Shown here: positions 1 through 12,600 of the stretch, in pieces
Layout: every line of letters starts with the position of its first letter
Position numbering within the stretch: position 1 is the first letter of the stretch
From: Watersipora subatra
Taxonomy: Eukaryota; Bryozoa; Gymnolaemata; Cheilostomatida; Watersiporidae
DNA: 64,000 nucleotides
Reading direction: 5' to 3'
NCBI RefSeq assembly: GCF_963576615.1
Contig: NC_088711.1
Location: 36,754,121-36,818,120, forward strand
Made by a program: the position numbers and the translations under genes
The notes under the pieces: generated by a model
Databases searched by the model: none
Told to the model about the DNA's origin: nothing
Seen by the model: only the letters and a program-made list of their open reading frames with translations

Positions 1-294
1 AAACTTATTATATACGACTTTGAAAAATGATAAGTACTTCCTAAATGAGGTGATAGTCATGTTTGTAACAGAATAATGATCAATTGAAAGTCCAGTTACT
101 GTGGAGTTGAGTGAGATGCTATTCTGCTGATCTTTTGATTAACAGTATCAAAGGATATTATTTTCTGCTATGCAGTATGCTATTTATGTAAGACTATAGA
201 ATATCATGCAGGCTTGAATGAGTGAGTCTAAAATGTATACAACTCGCAACATTACAAGAGATTTCTTGATGGATATGTACAAGTGGAAGTACAT

Positions 295-530
295 GTACTA
301 CTACTAACACAGTACTCCTGCTAGTACTCTTACTAGCACTTATACTAGCAATCATACTAACACTTGTACTTCTACTTGTACTAGTACTTGTAATAATACT
401 AGTAAATGTACTATTACATGTACTCGCAATTGTAGAAGTAATGGCAGTCTAACTATCATTTGTTCTTGCACAAGTTCTAGCGCATGTGTTACAGTAAACT
501 TGTACTAGTACTAGTACTGGTACAGTAATA
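295..530. repeat. Degenerate ACTAGT-rich simple repeat
   Basis: Irregular runs of ACTAGTACTTG-like words lie in the intron after exon 21. They resemble the ACTAGT-rich array at 4598-5086 but lack a clean period. Confidence 0.6.
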
Positions 531-582
531 CTATAACAATTAACAATACAAGCCTGTGGAGTCTGAGTGTAGGCATACTTAC

Positions 583-651
583 AGCTCGATGTTGAGTAAC
601 AGAAAAACACCAAGCAAATGCTGTTAAGAACAGTATCATAACCAACAGTGT
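583..651 (-). CDS. TRPA1-like exon 21 (S5)
   Basis: 69 nt, phase 0 to 0, acceptor TTTCAG, donor GTAAGT. Encodes TLLVMILFLTAFAWCFSVT, the S5 helix. No pore exon could be found between here and the left edge, so the gene continues outside the window. Confidence 0.82.
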
Positions 652-3600
652 CTGAAACAAAACATGTTAGCATTTGTAAAGCAACTTATTTTCTAAATAA
701 ATTTATTTTTTATTCTAAAACATTAAAATAATTCACAAATATCTTCATTCACTTCGCATTAGTCTATCTTCGACTATTCAGCCAATTAAAATGAGCAATT
801 CATAAATGTGTTTTGGTTGGATTACGCTTTATATCAGCTAGTCACATTTCTACATAAATAAAATATAAATACTAGTACATACTATAATACTAGTAATTTA
901 AATAACAAGTGAGCCAAACACTACTTAGAAGTAATAGAGATGGCATTTCAAGGTAAGCGAATAAAAGTGCAGAGTTACTAAAGGAGAAAACAAGCTATTC
1001 AATATTCAAGGTAACTATTGAGGGGAAACTCATTTTAGTCTGAGTTTCTATTAAAGAATTCATACCTGCAGGACACTCTTAAGAACTTTGATGAGCATGG
1101 CTGTGTAGTCTCCTAGCATTGGAATCCTGCCATGTACAAAATACGGAGTTATAATAATTTGTGTACTAGTTGAATGCAGGCATTGCACGAGTAATAAAAA
1201 ATTTTTTTGTACAGAAAGTTGATGTTTAATCATATCGTATACAATATTCACTATTCCAACTTTTAAATAAAGCTGTTTGTTTATTTCTATGCGTGCTGTA
1301 AGTTTAATTAAGTTTATTCTATATATACTTATATTTATAGCATTTTGGGAAGTCTGTGGACATATTTTTCTTCTAGTAAAATTTTTCAGTTTAGGAAATT
1401 GTTCAACCAACTGAGTGAAGCGTGAAGCCTGGGGATTTCAACCAATCGCTATTGAAGATTGGCAGATGTAGTAAGTATGTGTACAATCATTCCATAGTAT
1501 GGCAAGTTGGCCGTATGTTGTAGCGGTTAGTACGCCGGTCTGAAAAACCGGGATTTCCAAGTTCAAACAGTGCGAAGCAGATTTTTCATTCCTATATTTT
1601 AATTGCTATGACTGGACACACAAATGACAGACAAACAAAAACTGAGATTTATATATATATATATATATATATATCTATAGATTATATTATGGTACCATCG
1701 CACTTGTGTGCCATTATGCCAGTTTTTCCCCAACAAACAAGAATTCTTACCAATATTGTGTGCCATTATAACTTTAAGGTGGCATTCATATCACACAGAC
1801 ACAAGCTCCCACTATCAAACTTTGCTGGTAGGTTTGCTTTTTCTGACTTACAATAAGACACAAGTCACCTGCTTCCACTGTCAACAAGAGACAAGGATTG
1901 TCTGTTGTTGACACTACATACAGCCAATGAAATTAAAGATATTCATAATCATATGGAGTTTCTTTGTCAATTTAAGAATAAGTTATTGTTTGAAACATGT
2001 ATTAATGCTTATCAGGGTAGCCTGGTAGGTTTAAAAAATTTAAGAAAATATATTTAGATTTATCAACATGTTTAAACAAACCTCTTGTTTACTTATAAGA
2101 GATAAACTTCTGAGAGTTGAGAGACCATATTAGCTAAAGGTGGTCATCAGAGGCTCCAAATGTTCTATAGCAAGGATTACTGATTAATAGCAGTATACAA
2201 GTACCTCTACATTGCCGTCAACATCTATGTATATAAATCTGTATAGCTTGTGTCTAGTTATAGCTAAATTAAAATCTAGCAATAAAAACTCCGCTTTGCA
2301 GAGGATTTGAACTTGCGACATTCACGTTGTAAGTCTGCAAACAAGCGCTCCTAACAACTAGGCTAGCGCATTCTTATCATAACTACCGTTCTTACTGTGT
2401 TATAATACATGTACGTATATCCTTATCATGTTTGCAACATTCTAAATAAGCAGTTTTTATTATTAATTAATATTACTTTTTGTGTTTGTTACTTTTTAGA
2501 AAGAATTTTAAAAACTGATTTTTACCATTACTCATTATTTATTTTTTAATTGGTAATTTTCAAGTGCGCACTTTAATTTTAAACGTGTAGTTATACTATA
2601 TTTCCGGTTTCAATAAATCTGTAAAAGCTAAATACTTTTCACATCGACAATTGTATTATGTGGAGTAGGAGTTGCCTCTATATTTTTTCTCCATTTGGTC
2701 AGACGAAGTATCCGACAAAGACAGTTTGAGATCTCATTTTTACATTTGTACCAGTATCGAGAGGTACCAGTATCATCCATCAATTTAAATACAACGAGCT
2801 ACTGCTTCAACAGTAACCTTTTTTAAACACATACTTTCATGTACTCAAATATATATTTTTTTCTCTTAATTTATTTGAACTGCCCAAAAACACTTTTTTC
2901 ATGATATGAAGTTTAGACTTCTTTATTACCCGAACAACGCCTGGCATTCACCTAGTTAATATACACTATAATGTCAATACTGAAATTCAATGTGAATTTT
3001 AGATCATTACTGTAGTACAGCACATAAATATAAGGCCATCACTGTAGCATGACAAATCACGAACCTGTTCTGTAAACACAATGACCTGGAAACTAAAACA
3101 ATGCAACAAACATATGATTGGAAGAAAGAGTTGATGACCACGTTATATGTATTGGTGTAATTAATGATATTAGATAGCAGTGATTTTCACTGACCTGCTG
3201 CCTCTTACGGTAGCTTCAATGTATTGCACTGAGTTCTATTGCTACGGAGCTGATATTGTTAGACTTGTCTTTGTAAACACACACAGGTGCACATGTACAC
3301 TCATGCATGCACACACGCACACACTCACATATGTACACACACGCACACATATGTACACACACGCACACATATGTACACGCATGCACACATATGCACACTC
3401 ACACATGCACACCCACATATATGCACACGCGCATAAACACGCATACATGCACACACACACACACGCACGCACACACACACACACATGTGTTCACCTACAA
3501 GCACACATACAGCCTCACACACTCACCCACACATGCAAATGTACACCCCTCACACACCCACCCACACATGCACACAAGCACACACACACCCTCACACACA

Positions 3601-6600
3601 CTGTCTTGTAAACGCATGCAATTGGGGACGCGATATTTTTACCATGCACACACAAATGCACGCACACATACATACATACATGCACACATGCATGTACATA
3701 CATGCACATGTACACCTGCAGACACCCTAACACACATGCATGCGTATGCCCACACAAACAGGTGCATGCGCACACATGCACACGTATGCCCACACACACG
3801 CGTGCACGCACAGAAATGCACACGTATGCCCACATACACATGCACATGCACACGTACACCCACACACACATGCATACGTACACTGAAGCAGCGTTCTGTC
3901 TGATGGTGTATTGGTTCATATACGGTTATATGTGGTTATGTACTATCTCTTTATAAAGAGTTGAGCTGATATTGTCTGTTTGGGTCATATCTAGGTGTAA
4001 CCTACATTAGGTGATAATCTCTATCAACCTTGTCTAAATTTGCAACCTGAGAGAGGCTTTTGTCAACTTATAACAGCAACAAAAGACCCTGCCCACTCAT
4101 TCTGTTGTAATAGCTGACTTTTTTTACCTCAAGAGGAAGTGCGTAGCAGAAGCCCATGTCAGCAGGACACCTATCCAGGATAGTCTCCATTGGTAGTTAT
4201 GTAGGACAAGTGTCTTCTCGTCTATGTTCCAGATAGCTAGGTCAAGACATACGAGCATGCCGATTGTTAGATATTGATCTAATCTCTTCAGTATTGCCCA
4301 TCTCTACCAATATATACCAAATGAAACCAGAAACAGCAAAGAAAAACTCAAAATGTACAACAGGAGTTACAGAATTTTAAGTATGTTCATGCTAATTATA
4401 TTTTAGCAATCAATTTAAGTGATTCATACCAAGCTTGAATCTATGTGCATGGAAATGTTGCAATGCTTTGCAGGTAGCAGAAATTGCTTTTAATCAGCCT
4501 TTTTGTTAGTAATTAGTACTATGTAGAACTTTCTAATCAAAAAGTTGTAATTTTGAAATTGAGGCTATAATTTTGGTAGTTATGATTTATGAGCACTCGC
4601 TAATACTCACTAGTACTCGCTAGTACTTACTAGTAATCACTAATACTTACTAGTACTAACTAATACTAGTACTCACTAATACTTACTAGTACTCGCTAGT
4701 ACTTACTAGTAATCACTAATACTTACTAGTACTCACTAATAATTACTAGCACTCAGTAATACTTACTAGTACTCACTAATACTTACTAGTACTCACTAAT
4801 ACTTATTAATACTCACTAATACTTACTAGTACTCGCTAATACTTACTAGTACTCACTAATTCTTACTAGTACTCACTAGTACATACTAGTACTCACTAGT
4901 ACTCACTAATACTTACTAGTACTCACTAATACTTATGAGTACTCACTAATACTTACTAGTACTCACTAATATTTATTAGTACTCACTAATACTTACTAGT
5001 ACTCACTAATTCTTACTAGTACTCACTAGTACTCACTAATACTTACTAGTACTCAGTAATACTTACTAGTACTCACTAATACTTACTAATGTTATCAAAG
5101 AGACCATTAGTCGTATTGTAGACCCAATTGAAAGAAGAAGAGTTGTCACCTTCAAAAATATGACTAACTCCACTTGCCATTGCGTCGGCGTGTCAAACCT
5201 GGCAAAGGTGCCACTCTAAAATGAAATCACAATATTTCTCAATAAAAAAACTACAAAGTAAATGGTGAAGAAGAGGTCTCATGCCAATTCACCCACTTTT
5301 TCACTTTTTTTCACCCATTTTTCACATCATCCATCCCCTACTCATGACATCTGCTTGTGAGCTATCATCACTTAAAGGGCCCCACACTCATCAGCCTTTG
5401 ACCTGTGACTACTTAGGCAAATGTATACATACATAATTACATACGCACCTACATACATACCAGCATACATACCTACATACGTACCTACATATATACCTCC
5501 ATATATACCTACATATATACCTGCATACATACATAGGTATGTTCCGACATATGTACCTACATACTAACCTTCATATGTATGCACCTACTACTAAACTTAC
5601 CTAGGTATGTACCTAGGTCATGGATGTTCCTACAAACTTGCTCAGGGCATACCTTGGACATCCCTCAGACGTGCCTACAAGTGTATCTAGAGTGCATCTT
5701 TGGTGATACCTAAGGCCTTTCTATGGATGTACCTACGAGCAAACTTGCAGGCACACCGGGGGCCTATAATACATCAACTTCTTTACTGGCTCGGGCTAAA
5801 AAAGGAGGTCGAGGCGGAACACCAGGTGCAATAATTCCTTGCTAGTGTTGGTCTGGAAGAAGGATGGGAAGTGGTAGTTCTGTGTTGACCACCGCCGGCT
5901 GAATGTGTTCACAAAACAGGACGCTTACTCCCTTTTTTGGATCGATGATAGCCTCGATGCCCAGTGATCAGTGGCTACTGACAAGTGCCTTTAGATGCCG
6001 ACACTCAGGAGAAGTCAACGTTTTCAACCCGTTCCACTTTATGGATGTAGCAGTTCTGTCATTTTAACTCACTTCCACGCCAGCCACTTTCCAGAGGCTA
6101 ATAAAACCAGTGCTGCACTGCCTTCACCGGCAAACGCTACTGCTCTACCTGTATGACATCATAGTCACTGCACCAGAATTTGACACTCATCTGCTCTGGT
6201 TGGAGCACATGTTTCAGCAGCTGAAAGAAGCTAGGCTCAAACTCAAGCCAGCTAAGCATGAACTCTTCCAGTCCCACAAGCGCTACCAGGGCCATATGGT
6301 AAACAAAGAATGGATGACTAGAGACCCTAGAGAAAACTAGGGCAGTCCAAAAATGGTCGACACCCAGAGGCTTGAGGAGCTTTAGGGCTTCTTGGGCCCA
6401 ATAGGATACCACTGTCAGTACATTCTGAGCTTTACCACAGCATGGTCCTGGCAAAGGCTGACAAAAAAAGAGAGGAATGGATATAGGAAGAAAAAGAGCA
6501 GGCTGCTTTTGATGATCTAAAGGAAGACATCTCCTCTGCCTCCATTTTAGGATACCCCAATCTAAGTCAGCAGTATGTCCTAGATGTAGGGTGTGTGCTA

Positions 6601-9600
6601 GTGAATGGGGGAGGGTTAGGGCAGTACTGCTTTAGGTTTGAGATAGAGCAAAAGAGGTGATTGCCTACTTCAGTAAGATTCTGGGGCCTGCTGAGAGGAA
6701 CTACTGTACCACACGGAGAATGTTGCTGGCCGTACTCAAGGCCGTGAAGCACTTCTGACTGTATCTATATGGGCAGCAGTTCCTACTCCAAACTGACTAT
6801 GTCTCACTCCACTGTCTGTGCAGAAAAAAAGAGCTATCTAACCAAGTGAATCCTGGAAGTCTCAGCAAGGTGCCACCTACAAGTGGCAGCAGGTGTCATG
6901 AGATCAGGTCATGTGGCATTGGTGGAGGAAGGGGGGGGGGCATGGAAATGGCAAATGAGAAAACATGGTCTATCACATGAACAGAGCAAAGTGGCACTCT
7001 TCTTAAAAGCATGAGGTAAGCCCAAACGGCTCTCTATGAAGTCTTATACCCTCACTTTGATTACGGCTTGCCAAATCTGTAGAATCAGTTGGTAAGGCCA
7101 GCCAGGGAAAACAGGCATAAGCTTCAAGAGAAGCGAAAGAAAAATCCGGTTGACTCTTCGATCAGCCAAGAGCCGACTTGGCTACTAAGGACACTTTGCC
7201 ACCGGCTCGGAAATCCACAGAAGAACCATTTATGGTCGGAATAGCTGTTTCGGTCAACCTGTCACCAACACCGAGTCTCTCCCAGGATCGCCTTGCCTTT
7301 ATTTTCAGGTGCCACCCAGCTGTTCAGTTGTTATATGACTGGCAGAAAATGAGTTCTTGGCAGTTGTTCGAGGATAGCTGGAAGTGGAGTGAGGTAGCCC
7401 AGGTGTCTGCTAACTTAGTCCATACTCGAAGGCCCAGTCCAAAAAACAGAGAAGTGGCCGAACAGGAGATCCGCTGTTTGAGTATGGAGAATGCACCGGC
7501 TCTAGGCACAGCTGACCACTCTTCCTCAATTTTTTTTAGAAACTCCCACAGCCTTTAATGGGAAGACGAGTGTGATGACAAAAACAGCTGGGCCCAGGGG
7601 CAAGGAAAGCCCTCACGACCAGCCATCCTTACCAAGCCCAAAAGGTCAGCTTGGCCTTTTCAAGCTGTTAGTGACTCGAACAGGCCTTGTCAGACCGAGG
7701 CCAGAGGAAACTGAGCAGGGCATCAACTCAGCTGAAAGTACGACCAGCTGACTACTGGCTGGTAGGGACAGTTGTGTCAAGCTCTGAGCTGGCAGATGAG
7801 AAACCAACCTGTTGCCGAGCAGGCAACTGAATAGACTGACCCGCTACAAAGTCGGTATTGGATAGAGTATCCTGCTACCGAGTTGGCCTTGCCAGAACAG
7901 AGGCAGAACCTGCCAGAGCACATGATTTATAAGGAGTTCAGCAGAAGTTAGCAGAGGTAAGCAGAAGTTGGCAGAGAAATGTGAAAGCCTCATCATGTGC
8001 AGATACTTGTTGCACACACATTGACTGAATTTTATTATATATTTATACAAATATATATATTGTCTTTTATACTCCAAGTGGTTTTTTTGATTGTAGAGCA
8101 ATATCGGATCGCAGAAGATCCTTTACAATACATTTGTACACACATACCTACCTACATACATGCATATGTACATTCATACATACATAAATACAAACATTTG
8201 TACATGCAAACATACATGCAAGAATGACCGTGAATTAGCTAGACATTGACATAAGCACGCATAAAGGCTTGAATACCTGTTTGAGTTGTGCAAGCAGGGT
8301 AGCATTGTTTCGCTCTTCTACAGTTACCATCATAGGAAACCCCTGATTGTCTTCATAATCAGAGATATAGTTTGGCATTTCCTTGATGAAAATTGACTGA
8401 ATCACAAGAATCACCAGGTAACAGAAAATGTCTGCTACAAAGGTAATTCTTCCGAAAACTTCCCTAAAATTCCCATGTTACTGTTGTACTCTGGTATGGG
8501 TGTTACATGATTGGCCAACTGACCTGACATTAGACATTTTTGCATTAACTTAAAGAGTCGCGAATTAGTGCCTGCACTACTTTCCTTTAGAACAGCCATA
8601 ATAGAATACTGTGTACCAAGCACATCCAAACTCAAGTAAGAATGATTCTCACTTTTATATACTGTTGCACGAGAGTAGGAGGTAGCAATTAATCAATGAT
8701 AGTGCACATTCTTCACCTGTGGGTAACTAAAGCCTAACTAGACTGTGGCGTATTGTATCCCTAACTATTGCTTGTACTGTTTTAGCCTATCGAATGTCTC
8801 AAAGATGTGGGAGGAGATAACTTTGACTCAGTGCTATAAACCAGCTTGATTGCACCTTTAGCTGAAAAAAAGAACACTGTATTTCATTACTTAAAGCCTG
8901 AGGCTACTACAGCAGTTATGCTTTCTTACACTAGTGCTGTAACGGTGAGCAGCTACAAAAATAACTCGGAGTTTTTTCATAGAGTCATCAGTTTTACAGT
9001 GATGAGTTTGATATTTAACAAAATGATGTGTTTCTCTATTTGTTAACAAACTCAAGAAACAGAGAGTGAACTAAATAAAAAATGAATTCAACTAACAAAG
9101 TATGCAGTCAGCTAACAACGTATGCAGTCAACTAACAAAGTATGTAGTCAACTAACAAAGTATACAGTCAACTAACAAAGTATGCAGTCAACTAACAACG
9201 TATGCAGTCAACTAACAAAGTATGCAGTCAACTAACAACGTATGCAGTCAACTAACAAAGTATGTAGTCAACTAAAAAAGTATACAGTCAACTAACAAAG
9301 TATGCAGTCAGCTAACAAAGTATGTAGTCAGCTAACAAAGTATGTAGTCAGCTAACAAAGTATGCAGTCAGCTAACAAAGTATACAGTAAACTAACAAAG
9401 TATGCAGTCAACTAACAACGTATGCAGTCAACTAACAAAGTATGCAGTCAACTAACAACGTATGCAGTCAACTAACAAAGTATGTAGTCAACTAACAAAG
9501 TATACAGTCAACTAACAAAGTATGCAGTCAGCTAACAAAGTATGTAGTCAGCTAACAAAGTATGCAGTCAGCTAACAAAGTATACAGTCAGCTAACAGAG

Positions 9601-12600
9601 CATGCAGACAAAAGTAATGTATGTTCCTCACCATTTGTGTGCCATGTTCATTCTGGTGAGCTCATGGAACATGAGATCATGGCATGCATGCTCTACCATA
9701 TCCTATGGATAGAATAAAAGAGATAAAATCTTAGCAATACTCCCTAAATACAAACTTCAGACTACAGATATTGTAGTAATCTGCTTATATGATATTTTAA
9801 GACTATCAACTAGTTGGCAAACTTTGGTTGAAACTGTGTAGTAATTGTAGCAACTTTTGCTTCTTTTCCTATTGTTGTACTAGAGGGACTCTATATACAC
9901 ACAGATATATCTGTGTGTCTTGTCTCTCAGCAGGAGTGCAGTCTGATGAGAGAATAGACTGCATCCTTAAAACTGACAGTAGCTAAAACCTGAGTACACA
10001 TTATTCTTCTAACTGATTATAGCTTTAGCTCTAAACTTCTTGTTAAGCACTCTTTATTGACTTTATATACATAGTTATCCTTTAGATAACTATTTACTTC
10101 AGCAGTATATACATGTAATTAACGTAGAAACTTATCTACAACATGGAATTTTGAATTTAATTTTATTGCTCTGCTTATTACTATTAGCATAGAGTTCCTT
10201 TGTGGATTTGAGTTTTACCTTATTTTATTCATTTATATTTAATCATAAAATATCATATATTAATAATATATAAAATTATTTAGTTTCTATGGTTTCTAGA
10301 ATTCTATATATTATTATTTACAGAATTAATTATATATCAATATACATATGTATAATTTCAACTATATAATTGTATATTTACATACTTAATGAAACAACTC
10401 TAACATATACGTACTTTCAAGATATTTTTCTTCAAGCGCAACATTTTTCACACCTTAGCAAAAGTTCAACTACCTACCCATTTGTACAAAAACATCTTGA
10501 CGAAACCTTGGTAAAACGTTGCATCTGCTCAACTTTTGATCCGATTGGAAAAAAACTACATTCAACCAGACTATCAGAGGCAAAAGCTATCATTTGACAC
10601 AGAGAAGAGAAAGCCTTTTGCAAAATCAACATATTTATTGAGCAAAAAGACCTTGATGAATGTATTGCCTTCATCCTCAATAGATACGACATCTCCTTAC
10701 CATCGCATACCAGATTTTGCCATCTTTACAGCAATGACTCAATGGACTCGGATCCAAGTACTTGAAATTGTAAGTCACTGCAAAGTCCTCTTTTTCAGGG
10801 CTTCCTTCATGCTGAATACAACGGTCAAGGACTAACTTGGCTATGGAAGGCATGAAAGCTATCAGCCTTGGCAGTGGGTTGTTACCTCCCTCGTCTACAC
10901 AGTCCATTGCTTCTTGCCATCTGTTTCACCAAAATATTAGATAAAGGATTACAAGATATTTGAATATTTTAAAGTAAAAAATGTAAGTTAATTCCAGTAG
11001 ATCTAAAAATTTAGCAAGCCAACAACTAACACCTGTAGTATCAAGATTGATAGCCAGTGGATTAGAACTTGACTCAAGTAGTACTAACATGGCTAACATA
11101 GTCTAGTTGCACGTTGCAGTTAGACATTGTTTGCTGTCTGTCTCTGAGGCATCCAAACATACAGTTGCGTATTTAAAGTGACTATATATGTACATGCGTC
11201 ATCGCGTAATTCTAGCTCTCATTTTATTTGTGAAATCCAGGGTGCATTAGCAGACAGTTCATGTTGCAAGAGTAAAGTGTGAACACACTGTTTAGTTGTG
11301 CAGAGCACCGATCCTTTAAAAAGAATACCAATGTCACACCTATTTTCATCGGCTAATTTTACTCAAACATGAAGATCCATCAGCATGTTTGTCTGCTCTA
11401 AACTCTAGAGTTCTAATCAAGTCATTTAGTTACCAAGCTAAGTTTCAGTTATTGACATCACTTTTATTTATGTGATTTACTCACTTGTTACTGTTTATGA
11501 TGGCTGCTGCTGCCTGTTGTGATCGACATTCAATAGCGACATCTAAGGGTGTCTGATCTTTATGGTTGCGACAGATGACACTAGCTGAATACTGCAGTAG
11601 TAACTCTACCACTTGGAAATAGTTCCCTCTGCATGCCAAGTGCATAGCTGTTTCCTGTAATAGGAAAACATACTGAGCAACATTAACTACAGCAGCTTAG
11701 TAGAGTGATATAATAATTTACTCAATAGTATCATACAATTACTAACTCGGTAATATGATACAATAACTAACTTAGGAAGATCATACAATAACTAACTTAG
11801 GAAAATCATACAATAACTAACTCAAAAGGTGATACAATAACTAACTTAGGAAGATGATACAATAACTTACTTAGGAAGATCATACAATAACTAACTTAGG
11901 AAGATCATACAATAACTAACTTAGGAAGATCATACAATAACTAACTCGGTAATATGATACAATAACTAACTTAGGAAGATCATACAATAACTAACTTAAG
12001 AAGATGGTACAATAACTAACTCAAAAGGTGATACAATAACTAACTTAGGAAGATGATACAATAACTTACTTAGGAAGATGATACAATAACCAACTTGGGA
12101 AGATCATACAATAACTAACTTAGGAAGATGATACAATAACTTACTTAGGAAGATGATACAATAACCAACTTGGGAAGATCATACAATAACTAACTTAGGA
12201 AGATCATACAATAACTAACTCAAAAGGTGAAGGTGAACAGTTCCCTCTGCATGCCAGGTGCAGAGTTGTTTCCTAGCTGTTACAAATATCAGTACAATAT
12301 AGATACTGCACTGAAATTTAATATACTAATATAATATTCTACATCTTGAGAAGTGTAGAATATTGTATTGAGATTGCATCAGATTTGACTATAAATATAA
12401 TTGGAGTATCTCTTTAGAATACTATTTGTTTGTTTGTATTCCATCTCATACTCTGAAACAAATAAACTCCAAAAGTAACATTGTTCACAGACAAGTGGCT
12501 AAAATAAAAAGTCTGCAATCATCATACTATACTACAAAGTGGTTATATGAGGCATCATTTATTAATACCTCATATAATGGGTAAAATAATTTTAAAACTG

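Noticed and set aside
1507-2380. tRNA genes
   Set aside because: A- and B-box-like words are present, but acceptor and anticodon stems do not pair, and the bodies continue into a shared SINE tail.
3180-3903. Long His/Thr- and Cys/Val-rich ORFs on both strands
   Set aside because: They lie wholly in CA-rich simple sequence and are open in several frames at once.
4385-4460. 36-nt in-phase segment between AG and GT as another channel exon
   Set aside because: It encodes HCNISMHIDSSL, which fits no TRPA region, and exon 18 joins exon 19 well without it.
9083-9605. CRISPR-like regular array
   Set aside because: There are no unique spacers: the whole 20-bp unit repeats, and the context is an animal intron.
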